64,000 nucleotides of DNA from the NCBI GenBank assembly GCA_039805905.1, contig JBDIVM010000007.1:62001-126000 (forward strand), written 5' to 3'. The notes beneath the pieces are model-generated. The model worked only from the letters and a program-made list of their open reading frames with translations, made no database searches and was not told where the DNA came from. How positions within the stretch are numbered: position 1 is the stretch's first letter; each line of letters starts with the position of its first letter. Shown piece after piece: positions 51,351 through 60,111 of this stretch. A program made the translations under genes and the position numbers. The stretch is from Thermohalobaculum sp039805905 (lineage in GTDB: Bacteria; Pseudomonadota; Alphaproteobacteria; Rhodobacterales; Rhodobacteraceae).

Positions 51351-51808
51351 ACCTGAACCGGGTCGTTGAGGTGATGCGCGAGATGCCGCTGTTCCGGAAT
51401 GTCGATCCGAAGCAGCTCCGCGTGGTCGCGATGATGGGCGAGGTCAGCACCTACCGCAGCGGCGAGCGGCTCTTCGAGAAAGGCGACGAAGGCGACGCCG
51501 CCTATATCGTGCTCAGCGGCGAGGTGCTGGTCCTGGTGCCGAGCGACGGCGACGAGCAGGCCGTCGCCACCCTCGGCAAGGGAGAACTGTTCGGGGAGCT
51601 GGCGGTCCTCTGCGACCAGAGCCGGACCTCGGCGATCGCAGCGAAATCCGATCTCGAGGTGCTGCGCCTCGACCGCACGGTCGTGATGAACCTGATGCAC
51701 GAGTTTCCGGCAATCACGCTCGAACTGGTGCGGATCCTGGGACGCCGGCTGGAACGGACGACCGCCGAGCTGTCACAGGCGCTGGCCGAGCTTTCGGGCG
51801 TCCGGTGA
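51347..51808 (+). CDS. Stand-alone cyclic-nucleotide-binding domain protein
   Basis: 153 residues, essentially one cNMP-binding domain. The phosphate-binding cassette is intact: GKGELFGELAVLCDQSRTSA (about 78-96), with the Glu (84) that contacts the ribose hydroxyl and the Arg (93) that contacts the cyclic phosphate. There is no helix-turn-helix, kinase or channel domain; a C-terminal helix (about 122-150) may bind a partner. The ATGA overlap with the preceding transporter-like gene implies they work together, perhaps cNMP gating of the membrane protein. That is inference. Confidence 0.87.
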   Translation: MNLNRVVEVMREMPLFRNVDPKQLRVVAMMGEVSTYRSGERLFEKGDEGDAAYIVLSGEVLVLVPSDGDEQAVATLGKGELFGELAVLCDQSRTSAIAAKSDLEVLRLDRTVVMNLMHEFPAITLELVRILGRRLERTTAELSQALAELSGVR

Positions 51809-51850
51809 CCCGGCCGCTGGCCGCGGCATTAACCGTGCATTGCCCTCGGG

Positions 51851-52750
51851 TCAGGGCGCCTCGTTCCGCCGGTCCATGAGGGCAGCGAGGCGCCGCATCG
51901 CGGCGATGTCGTCACCGAGTGCCACCCAGTAGGACGGGTGCAGCTCGTCATTCAGCACGACGTCGTCCGGATAGGCGGGCTCGGACATCAGCCGGTCCCA
52001 GGGAAGGCTACCCCATCCAAGCGGCAGATGGAGATCTCCGCTGCCATAGGCCAGCGCCTCGCCGGGCAGAGAAACCAGGTGGTCGCGCACGATGCCGAAG
52101 CAGTCGTTGAGGTGCAGATGAATCGCGAGCGGCGCGATGGCGGCGACCTCGTCCATCAGGTCGGCGCCCTTGATCGCGCATTGCAGCGACACATGGGCAT
52201 AATCGAGTGTGGCGCGCAGCGCCTCATGGCCGACGGCACGGATCTCCTGCGCGAGCCGGCTCGGCAGCGCCGTCTCGCCCCCGCCGTGATTCCAGATCGT
52301 CTCGAGGCAGATGACGACGCCGTGGCCGGCGGCGAACTCGCTGAGACCGGAGAGAGCCTCGCGCTGGCGGCCATAGGCGGCCTCGATCGCATCCGGTCTG
52401 GAATCGGCAGCCATCCCGCAATGGAGCACCATCTGCCGGGCGCCGAGCCGCGCGGTCAGCTCGATGCAGGCGCGGCTGACCGCAAGGTGCATGGGCAGGC
52501 GCGCGGCCTCGTCCATCAGGTTGATGCCGAGCAGCGCATGGGTGGTATAGCCGAGACGGCGACCCCGCATCTGCCGCTCGAAGATGGCGAGAGCCGGCTC
52601 GAGCAGTCTGCCGTTCGCGATGAGCCGGGTCGCGAAGAAGGGGATCTCGACGGTGTCGATGCCCAGTTGCTCGGCTTCGTCGAGAAACCGGCCCGGCTCG
52701 ATCAGGTCGAACTGGGCGGGCCACAGCGTATAGCCGATGCGGCGGGTCAT
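51851..52750 (-). CDS. Xylose-isomerase-like TIM-barrel protein (sugar phosphate isomerase/epimerase family)
   Basis: 299 residues. The AP-endonuclease-2-type barrel shows likely metal ligands Glu150 (VICLETIWNH), Asp183 (TLDYAHV), His213 (HLHLND) and a late acidic residue in VLNDELHP. There is no signal peptide. Members isomerise or epimerise sugars, ketoses or inositol derivatives; the substrate is not evident. ATG 52750 chosen at the conserved beginning (RRIGYTLWPAQFD). It diverges from the CoA-transferase with 270 bp between starts. Confidence 0.78.
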   Translation of the reverse strand: MTRRIGYTLWPAQFDLIEPGRFLDEAEQLGIDTVEIPFFATRLIANGRLLEPALAIFERQMRGRRLGYTTHALLGINLMDEAARLPMHLAVSRACIELTARLGARQMVLHCGMAADSRPDAIEAAYGRQREALSGLSEFAAGHGVVICLETIWNHGGGETALPSRLAQEIRAVGHEALRATLDYAHVSLQCAIKGADLMDEVAAIAPLAIHLHLNDCFGIVRDHLVSLPGEALAYGSGDLHLPLGWGSLPWDRLMSEPAYPDDVVLNDELHPSYWVALGDDIAAMRRLAALMDRRNEAP

Positions 52751-53020
52751 GCCGGCCTCTCCCGGCCATCTGACGCCCCGGTGCTGCGGCAAGTCGGAAA
52801 GATTTCGATCTCGACCAAAGATACCCGGCTCCCATGCCTGACGGCCTCCATTGGACCAAGGTTTTCTTCCGGGGTCAACGCGCCGCCCTTTCGACTGCCG
52901 TGACGTCAGCTCGCGGACGCAGCATGGCGGTTCCCTGACTCGGGGGTATTGCCATCCGGGCCTCGCGCGCTTCCATTTGGGTCGCCTGGCAACGCGGTGC
53001 CAGCGGGCGGGAGGACAACG

Positions 53021-54235
53021 ATGGCCGGGCCTTTTGCCGGAATTCGCGTGATCGACCTGACGAACATGGTCTCGGGGCCGCTCGGCGCCATGATCCTGGC
53101 TGACCAGGGTGCCGACGTGATCAAGGTCGAGCCGCCGGGCACCGGCGATCACAGCCGCCATGTGGCGACCCGGCGCGGCGGCTTCTCGGCCTCGTTCCTG
53201 AACAACAACCGCAACAAGCGGTCGGTGGCGCTCGACCTGAAGCACGCCGGGGGCATGGCGGCGCTGAAGCGGCTGATCGCACAGGCGGACGTGGTGATCC
53301 AGAACTTCCGGCCCGGCGTGGTCGAGCGGCTGGGCATCGGCTACGAGGATGCCCGCGCACTGAAGCCCGACATCGTCTACGCCTCGATCACCGGCTTCGG
53401 CGAGACCGGACCCTATGCGGGCAAGCCGGTGTTCGACCCGCTGATCCAGTCGCTCTCGGGGCTGACCACGGTGCAGGCCGGTTCCGACGCGCGCCGCCCG
53501 GCGCTGGTGCGCACCATCCTGCCCGACAAGCTGACCGGCTTCGCCGTCGCCCAGGCGATCGGCGCCGCGCTGTTCGCCCGCGAGCGGACCGGGCAGGGTC
53601 AGCACGTGCGGCTCTCGATGCTCGACACGGTGATCTCCTTCCTCTGGAGTTCGGACATGGGCGGGCACACCTTCGTCGGCGACGAGGCGGAGAGCGAGGT
53701 GGCGCAGAGCTTCATCGACCTGATCTACGAGACCGCCGACGGCTACATCTCGGTCGCCGCCTTCCGCCGTGTCGACTGGGTGAAGCTGGCCCGCGCCTGC
53801 GAGCGGCCGGAGTGGATCGACGACCCGCGCTTCCGCACCTCGGAGGGGCTCGAGCTCCACAAGCCGGCGCGGCTGGAGCTGACCCAGGAGGCGCTCAGGA
53901 CCCGCACCACCGCCGAGTGGATCGAGCGGCTCGAGGCCCATGACGTGCCCTGCGCCCCGGTCCTGACCCGGCGCGAGACGATCCGCCACCCGCAGGTCGC
54001 GGCCAACGGCATCGTCATCGAGACCGAGCATCCGCGCGCCGGCCGGCTGCGCCAGGCGCGGACTCCGGCGCGGTTCTCTGCCACCCCGGCCGAGCACTGC
54101 CGCGGCGGGCCGGGACTGGGCGAGCACACCCGCGAGGTGTTGGCCGAGGCGGGTTATGCGCCCGCCGAGATCGACGGTCTGATCGCCGCGGGCGGCGCGG
54201 CGGAGGAGACGGCCGCGGCGGAGGGCGCCGCATGA
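53021..54235 (+). CDS. Class III CoA-transferase (CaiB/BaiF family)
   Basis: 404 residues. N-terminal GIRVIDLTNMVSGPLGAMILADQGADVIKVEPPGTGD, the family's nucleotide/CoA region, and the catalytic Asp169 in TILPDKLTG, aligning with the active-site aspartate of formyl-CoA transferase. Later blocks LARERTGQGQHV-like (ARERTGQGQHVRLSMLD) and HPQVAANGIV fit. It swaps CoA between carboxylic acids; the acid is unknown. GGAGG site before the ATG. It overlaps the following GST gene by ATGA. Confidence 0.9.
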   Translation: MAGPFAGIRVIDLTNMVSGPLGAMILADQGADVIKVEPPGTGDHSRHVATRRGGFSASFLNNNRNKRSVALDLKHAGGMAALKRLIAQADVVIQNFRPGVVERLGIGYEDARALKPDIVYASITGFGETGPYAGKPVFDPLIQSLSGLTTVQAGSDARRPALVRTILPDKLTGFAVAQAIGAALFARERTGQGQHVRLSMLDTVISFLWSSDMGGHTFVGDEAESEVAQSFIDLIYETADGYISVAAFRRVDWVKLARACERPEWIDDPRFRTSEGLELHKPARLELTQEALRTRTTAEWIERLEAHDVPCAPVLTRRETIRHPQVAANGIVIETEHPRAGRLRQARTPARFSATPAEHCRGGPGLGEHTREVLAEAGYAPAEIDGLIAAGGAAEETAAAEGAA

Positions 54236-54948
54236 TCGACTTCCATTACTGGCCCACGCCCAACGGCTGGAAGGTGGCGATCCTGCTCGAGGAGCTGGGC
54301 CTTCCCTACCGGATGATCCCGGTCGATATCGGCAAGGGCGACCAGTTCCGCCCCGAATTCCTGGCGATCAGCCCCAACAACCGGATGCCGGCCATCGTCG
54401 ACCACGATGTCGCGGGCGACCCCGTGCCAGTCTTCGAATCGGGCGCGATCATGTGGTATCTGGCCGAAAGGACCGGTCGCTTCCTGCCCGCCGATCGGCT
54501 CGGGCGCAAGGAGGCGATGGAATGGCTGTTCTGGCAGGTCGGCAACCAGGGGCCGATGGCGGGGCAGCTGTCGCATTTTGTCAACTACGCCCCCGAGGGG
54601 GTCGGCGACTACGGCCGCAAGCGCTATGCCCGCGAGTACGACCGCTGCCTCGGCGTGCTCGAGCGGCGGCTCGATGGTCGCGACTGGATCCTGGGCCGGG
54701 AGTACAGCATCGCCGACATGATCGCCTGGCCCTGGGTGCTGATCGCAAAGCCGCTCGGCGCCTCGCTGGAGCAATTCCCCAGGGTCGCCGTCTGGCGCAG
54801 CCGGATCAAGGAGCGCCCGGCCGTGCAGCGCGCGGTCGATCTCGGCAAGGAACTGCGCCGCAAGGCCCCGCCGGGCGACGCGGAGCGCAAGCTCCTGTTC
54901 GAGCAGACCGCGGCGAGCGTGCGGCAGCGGGCGGACGACCGGCGCTGA
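54232..54948 (+). CDS. Glutathione S-transferase, YghU/YfcG-like
   Basis: 238 residues. The protein starts DFHYWPTPNGWKVAILLEEL, with an Asn-Gly motif typical of nu-class GSTs that act as disulfide-bond reductases. It contains ISPNNRMPAIVDHD and FESGAIMWYLAE, and a C-terminal helical domain with GREYSIADMIAWPWV. The start overlaps the CoA-transferase stop (ATGA), indicating co-translation. Substrate unknown. Confidence 0.88.
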   Translation: MIDFHYWPTPNGWKVAILLEELGLPYRMIPVDIGKGDQFRPEFLAISPNNRMPAIVDHDVAGDPVPVFESGAIMWYLAERTGRFLPADRLGRKEAMEWLFWQVGNQGPMAGQLSHFVNYAPEGVGDYGRKRYAREYDRCLGVLERRLDGRDWILGREYSIADMIAWPWVLIAKPLGASLEQFPRVAVWRSRIKERPAVQRAVDLGKELRRKAPPGDAERKLLFEQTAASVRQRADDRR

Positions 54949-55000
54949 CCGGGCCGCGCTGTCCCGAAGTCCCCGGACGGGAGCCCTTTCCCGTTCCCGG

Positions 55001-55028
55001 CTACGCAAAAAAAACCGATCGTGCGTAG
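55001..55028. repeat. 7-bp inverted repeat with A-rich loop upstream of glutamate dehydrogenase
   Basis: CTACGCA (55001-55007) and TGCGTAG (55022-55028) around a 14-bp loop of seven A and CCGATCG. It lies 112 bp before the dehydrogenase start and could be an operator, or a terminator for the GST gene on the minus-strand reading (arm followed by no T-run on plus). Confidence 0.45.
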
Positions 55029-55139
55029 GACTCACGGGCGGCGATATGCTGTGATGCAGCCGATGCGGGACAGCGAGTCCCCGGAATCGACCGGCGCCGG
55101 GAATCTGGCGGCAGGCGGCCGCAGTCAGGGAGGATATCC

Positions 55140-58100
55140 ATGCCGAGTGAGGAAGCCGATCGTCTGGCCGAGAAGCTTGCCGCGGTCCGCGCGCTCGCCG
55201 CGGAGCGCCTCGGCAAGACCGAGCTCGCGGAGTTCCTCGGGGCGTTCGACCGGTTCTATGCCAATGCCTCGCCGGACGAAGTCGTCGACGTCGATACCGC
55301 GGAGCTTTACGGCGCTGCCCTCGCGCTCTGGAAGTTCGGGGCCAGGCGCGTGCCGGGCGCACCGAGGGTGCGGCTCTACAACCCGACCATATCCGAGCAT
55401 GGCTGGGAGTCCGCGCACTCCGTGCTCGAGGTCGTCAACGACGACATGCCCTTCCTGGTCGACTCGCTGACCGCCCTGCTGACCGAGCGCGGGATCAGGA
55501 TTCACAGCCTGATCCACCCGCTGATGATGGTGAGCCGCGACTCGAAGGGAGTCCGGAAGGGGCTGGCCGAGCCGGGCGCCGAAGGCGGCATCCTCGAATC
55601 GGTGATGCAGGTCCAGATCGCGCAGATCGGCGATCCGGAGACGCTGGCAAAGGTCGAGCAGGATGTCCGCCAGACCATGGGCGACGTGCGCGCGGCTGTG
55701 GCTGACTGGCGTGCGCTGCTCGCGAAACTCGGCGAGGTGGCCGCCGAAGTTCGCGCCGCCTCACCGAAGGAGGCCACGGAAGCGGCCGCCGAGGCGTGCG
55801 AGTTCCTCGAGTGGCTCCGGACCGATCACTTCACGTTCCTCGGCTATCGCGAATACCGGATCGGGTCGGGCGGGAAACAGGGACCGAACGTCGTCGAGGG
55901 CTCGGGTCTCGGCCTCATGCGCGACCCGGCCTACACGGTCTTGAGGGATTCGGAAGGCCGCTATGCCGACTGGTCTCCCGAGATGGATGCCTCGCTTGCC
56001 GACCGCTCGCCGCTCCTGATCATCAAGGCCAACCGGCGCTCGACCGTGCACCGGCCGACACATCTCGACCTGATCGGGGTCAAGCGCTTCGATGCCAAGG
56101 GCAGGGTGACCGGCGAGCACGTGTTCATCGGGCTCTTCACCTCGGCGGCCTACAACCGCAGCCCGCGATCGATCCCGCTGCTGCGCCAGAAGGTCGAGCG
56201 CATCATCGCCCGCGCCGGATTCGCGCCGGGAAGCCATGACGGCAAGGCGCTGAACAACGTGCTCGAAACCTATCCGCGCGACGAGTTGTTCCAGAGCTCC
56301 GACGACCAGCTGTTCCGCAACGCCATCGGCGTCCTGCACCTGACGATCCGGCCGCGTACGCGGCTGTTCGTGCGGCCGGACCGGTTCGGGCGTTTCATGT
56401 CGTGCCTGATCTATGTTCCGCGCGAGCGCTACAACACCGAGCTCAGGGTCAGGCTGGGCGACATCCTGTCCGGGGCCTTCGGCGGCCGGGTCGCCTCATG
56501 GACCCCCTCCTTCGGCTCGTTCGGGGACGAGGCCATGGCGCGGGTGCACTTCGTCATCGCCGTGGCGCGCGGAAGCGTGACCGATTACGACGTGGACGCG
56601 ATCGAGCAGAAGATCGTCGGCGCCGTGCGGAGCTGGAGCGACGTCCTGCGGGAAGTGCTGGTCGAACGCATGGGCGAGCACGAGGGCAACCGCCTGCACG
56701 CCGTGTACGGCCGGGGCTTCAGTGCCGATTACTGCAAGAGCACGATCCCGGCGATGGCGATCTCGGACATCGAGAAGATGGAGCAGCTCACGGCGGCGCA
56801 GCCGCTCGCGCTGCGGTTCTACCGCCGGCTCGAGGATCCGGAATCGGCGGTGCGCTTCAAGCTCTACAGGCTCGGCGCCGCGGTGCCTCTCTCGGACTGC
56901 CTGCCGGTGCTCGAGCATATGGGGTTCCGGATTCTCGAGGAGCATCCGCATGCCATCGCGCGCGGCGCGGACGCGATCTGGATGCATGATTTCTACATGC
57001 TGTCGGCAAGCGGCAGCGAGATCGTGCTCTCGGACCTGCGCGAGAACCTGGAGGAGACCTTTGCCGCGGTCTGGGCTGCCGCAGCCGACGACGACCGGCT
57101 CAACCGCCTGGTGCTGGCGGCCGGGCTGAGCGTGCGCGAGACCGCGCTCCTGCGCGCCTACAGCCGGTTCCTGAGGCAGGCGCGCATCCCCTATTCGATC
57201 GAGTACATGGAGGACGCGCTGGTCGACAATCCCGCTGTCGCGCGCGCTCTCGTCGCCCTGTTCCGGGCGATGTTCGATCCCGCAACGGACGAGGACTCGA
57301 AGGCGCGCGAGCGCGCCGCTGAGCGCATATCGGCGGAGATCGAGGCGGCGCTCGAATCGGTCGCGAGCCTCGATGTCGACCGCATCCTGCGCCGCTTCCG
57401 CAACGCCATCCACGCGACGCTCAGGACGAACTACTACCAGCCGGGCGCGGACGGGCGCCCGAAGCCCTACATCTCGTGCAAGTTCGACTGCTCGAAGCTC
57501 GACGCGCTTCCGCTGCCGCGGCCCTGGCGCGAGATTTTCGTCTACTCCACCTGGGTCGAGGGCGTGCATCTGCGGTTTGGCCCGGTGGCGCGCGGGGGCC
57601 TGCGCTGGTCCGACCGCAAGGAGGACTACCGCACCGAGGTGCTGGGTCTCGTCAAGGCCCAGCAGGTGAAGAACGCGGTCATCGTGCCGGTGGGATCGAA
57701 GGGCGGCTTCCTGCCCAAGGCGCTGCCGGCCGGCGGCACGCGCGACGAGATCCAGGCCGAGGCGATCCGGTCCTACAAGACCTTCCTGTTCGGGCTGCTC
57801 GACCTCACCGACAATCTCGACGGGGCCACGGTCGTCCCGCCGGTCGCGGTGATCCGCCGCGATGGCGACGACCCCTATCTGGTCGTCGCCGCCGACAAGG
57901 GCACGGCGACCTTCTCGGACATCGCCAACGGGGTGGCGGCCGACTATGGCTTCTGGCTCGGCGATGCCTTCGCCTCGGGTGGCTCGAATGGCTACGACCA
58001 CAAGGGCATGGGGATCACGGCCAAGGGCGCCTGGGAGGCGGTGAAGCGGCACTTCCGCGAACTTGGCCACGACATCCAGAACCAGCCCTTCAGGGTCGTC

Positions 58101-59981
58101 GGCGTCGGTGACATGTCGGGCGACGTGTTCGGCAACGGCATGCTGCTCTCCGGCGAGATCAGGCTGGTTGCGGCCTTCGACCACCGCGACATCTTCATAG
58201 ATCCGAACCCAGACATTGGCCGCAGCCTCGCCGAGCGCAAGCGCCTGTTCGCCCTGCCGCGGTCGAGCTGGCAGGACTACGACAGGAAACTGATCTCGAA
58301 GGGCGGCGGCGTCTTTCCGCGCTCCGCCAAGTCGATCGCGCTGACGCCCGAGATCGCGGAACTTTCCGGGCTCAAGCAGGACCACGTCGCGCCCTTCGAG
58401 CTGATGAACGCGCTGCTGAAGGCGCCGGTCGACTTGCTCTGGTTCGGCGGCATCGGCACCTATATCAAGGCCTCGAGCGAGAGCCATGCGGATGCGGGTG
58501 ACCGGGCCAACGACGCCATCCGGGTCGATGCGCGAGAGGTCCGCGCCCGGGTGATCGGCGAGGGCGCCAATCTGGGCATCACCCAACGGGGGCGGGTCGA
58601 ACTCTCGGAGCGCGGCGTCAAGCTCAACACCGATGCGGTCGACAATTCGGCCGGGGTCGATTGCTCGGATCACGAGGTGAACATCAAGATCGCGCTGGGT
58701 GCCGTTGTGGCTGCGGGCGACATGACCGAGAAGCAGCGCAACCAGCTTCTGGCGAAGATGACCGACGAGGTCGCCGCGCTGGTGCTGAAGAACAACTACC
58801 ACCAGACGCTGGCGATCTCGCTTGTTGAGGCGCGCGCGCCGGCGATGCTTGAGGAGCACCGGCGCTTCATGCGGGCGCTCGAGGCGGCAGGCCATCTCGA
58901 CCGGGCGGTCGAGCTGCTGCCGACCGACGAGGAGCTGGAAGAACGGCACAAGGCCGGACGCGGCCTGACCCGGCCAGAGATTGCGGTCCTGGTCGCCTAC
59001 GCAAAGATCGACAGCTTTGCCGAGCTCGTGCGCTCCGACCTGCCGGACGACCCCTTCATGGAGCGGTTCCTGCTCGACTACATGCCGGGCCCGCTGCGGG
59101 CGAAATACGCCGGTGCCCTGAAGACCCACCGGCTGCGGCGCGAGATCATCGCCACCGTTGTCGCGAACATGATGGTGAACGAGGCCGGCCCGTCGCTCTA
59201 CATCCGGCTGCGCGAGGAGACAGGCGCACCCGTCCCCGAGGTCGTGCGCAGCTTCATCGTCGCCCGCGAGGTGTTCGGCGTCGCCGCGATCGCCGAGGCG
59301 ATCAATGCCCTCGACGGCAGGATTCCTGCTGCGGCGCAGGCCGAGATGCATCTCGCGCTCTCGGATCTCGTCGCCGCGCAGGCCCTGCGGTTCCTCCATG
59401 GCGGGGCGCGGCGCACGATTGCCGAGGCGATCGCGTTCTACCGCCCGGGCGTGCAGCAGATCGCAGAGATCGCAGACGACATGATCACGGCGTTCTCGAA
59501 GAAGCGGCTGGTGCAGCGCACGGCGGAGCTGGTGAAGCAGAAGGCGCCCAGCGATCTCGCGGCGCAGGTTGCGGCGATCGAGCTTCTGGGCGGAGCCGTC
59601 GACGTGATCGAGGTCGGTGCCCGGCTGGGCCGGCCGGTGGCCGATGTGGCGGCCAACTACTTTGCGGCCGGAGCGCGCTTCGACCTCGACTGGCTGCGGG
59701 CGACCGCGCGGCGGATCCGGCCGGCCGACCACTGGGAATGGATCGCACTGGGGCGGCTGATGGCGGATGTGCGCGCCCAGCAGTCGGCGATCGGCGCCGC
59801 CGCGCTGGAGATGAAGGGTGCGAAGCCCGGCGCCGCGGGGGTCGCGAAATGGGCCGAGGCGCACCCCGACACGGCGCGGCGGATCGACCGGCTGATCGAC
59901 GAGATCAAGGCCTCGGGAACCCTCTCGGTCGCCAAGCTTGCCGTCGCCGCATCCCAGCTCAGGGCCCTCGGCGAGGAGTGA
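55140..59981 (+). CDS. gdhB: NAD-specific glutamate dehydrogenase, large (about 180 kDa) type
   Basis: 1613 residues, the normal length. The N-terminal 750 residues are the regulatory part with ACT-like segments (VVNDDMPFLVDSLTALLTERGIRIHSLIHP). The catalytic core begins near 800: GGLRWSDRKEDYRTEVLGLVKAQQVKNAVIVPVGSKGG (substrate Lys region). The NAD-binding part contains VVGVGDMSGDVFGNGM near 984. The enzyme oxidises glutamate to 2-oxoglutarate, mainly during growth on amino acids. ATG 55140 follows GGGAGG. A strong hairpin follows the stop. The nearby aminotransferase could supply or use glutamate, but no operon link is shown. Confidence 0.93.
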   Translation: MPSEEADRLAEKLAAVRALAAERLGKTELAEFLGAFDRFYANASPDEVVDVDTAELYGAALALWKFGARRVPGAPRVRLYNPTISEHGWESAHSVLEVVNDDMPFLVDSLTALLTERGIRIHSLIHPLMMVSRDSKGVRKGLAEPGAEGGILESVMQVQIAQIGDPETLAKVEQDVRQTMGDVRAAVADWRALLAKLGEVAAEVRAASPKEATEAAAEACEFLEWLRTDHFTFLGYREYRIGSGGKQGPNVVEGSGLGLMRDPAYTVLRDSEGRYADWSPEMDASLADRSPLLIIKANRRSTVHRPTHLDLIGVKRFDAKGRVTGEHVFIGLFTSAAYNRSPRSIPLLRQKVERIIARAGFAPGSHDGKALNNVLETYPRDELFQSSDDQLFRNAIGVLHLTIRPRTRLFVRPDRFGRFMSCLIYVPRERYNTELRVRLGDILSGAFGGRVASWTPSFGSFGDEAMARVHFVIAVARGSVTDYDVDAIEQKIVGAVRSWSDVLREVLVERMGEHEGNRLHAVYGRGFSADYCKSTIPAMAISDIEKMEQLTAAQPLALRFYRRLEDPESAVRFKLYRLGAAVPLSDCLPVLEHMGFRILEEHPHAIARGADAIWMHDFYMLSASGSEIVLSDLRENLEETFAAVWAAAADDDRLNRLVLAAGLSVRETALLRAYSRFLRQARIPYSIEYMEDALVDNPAVARALVALFRAMFDPATDEDSKARERAAERISAEIEAALESVASLDVDRILRRFRNAIHATLRTNYYQPGADGRPKPYISCKFDCSKLDALPLPRPWREIFVYSTWVEGVHLRFGPVARGGLRWSDRKEDYRTEVLGLVKAQQVKNAVIVPVGSKGGFLPKALPAGGTRDEIQAEAIRSYKTFLFGLLDLTDNLDGATVVPPVAVIRRDGDDPYLVVAADKGTATFSDIANGVAADYGFWLGDAFASGGSNGYDHKGMGITAKGAWEAVKRHFRELGHDIQNQPFRVVGVGDMSGDVFGNGMLLSGEIRLVAAFDHRDIFIDPNPDIGRSLAERKRLFALPRSSWQDYDRKLISKGGGVFPRSAKSIALTPEIAELSGLKQDHVAPFELMNALLKAPVDLLWFGGIGTYIKASSESHADAGDRANDAIRVDAREVRARVIGEGANLGITQRGRVELSERGVKLNTDAVDNSAGVDCSDHEVNIKIALGAVVAAGDMTEKQRNQLLAKMTDEVAALVLKNNYHQTLAISLVEARAPAMLEEHRRFMRALEAAGHLDRAVELLPTDEELEERHKAGRGLTRPEIAVLVAYAKIDSFAELVRSDLPDDPFMERFLLDYMPGPLRAKYAGALKTHRLRREIIATVVANMMVNEAGPSLYIRLREETGAPVPEVVRSFIVAREVFGVAAIAEAINALDGRIPAAAQAEMHLALSDLVAAQALRFLHGGARRTIAEAIAFYRPGVQQIAEIADDMITAFSKKRLVQRTAELVKQKAPSDLAAQVAAIELLGGAVDVIEVGARLGRPVADVAANYFAAGARFDLDWLRATARRIRPADHWEWIALGRLMADVRAQQSAIGAAALEMKGAKPGAAGVAKWAEAHPDTARRIDRLIDEIKASGTLSVAKLAVAASQLRALGEE

Positions 59982-60033
59982 CCTGCCGGATCGCGGCCTC
60001 TGGTGTGCTCCGGCGTTCGAAAACGTCGCACTC

Positions 60034-60063
60034 CGGCCGCGGGCGAGGTTGCGCCCGCGGCCG
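60034..60063 (+). terminator. Strong hairpin after glutamate dehydrogenase
   Basis: Perfect 12-bp stem CGGCCGCGGGCG / CGCCCGCGGCCG with loop AGGTTG, followed by TTGGGG. Probable transcript end for the dehydrogenase, although the T-run is short. Confidence 0.6.
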
Positions 60064-60111
60064 TTGGGGCGTCATGGTGTGGTCACGCACCCCGTCATCC
60101 GGAGATTCGCC

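Noticed and set aside
56496..59864. Over 1100-codon open frame antisense to glutamate dehydrogenase
   Set aside because: It mirrors the codon structure of the real gene, and no domain is seen. A GC artefact.
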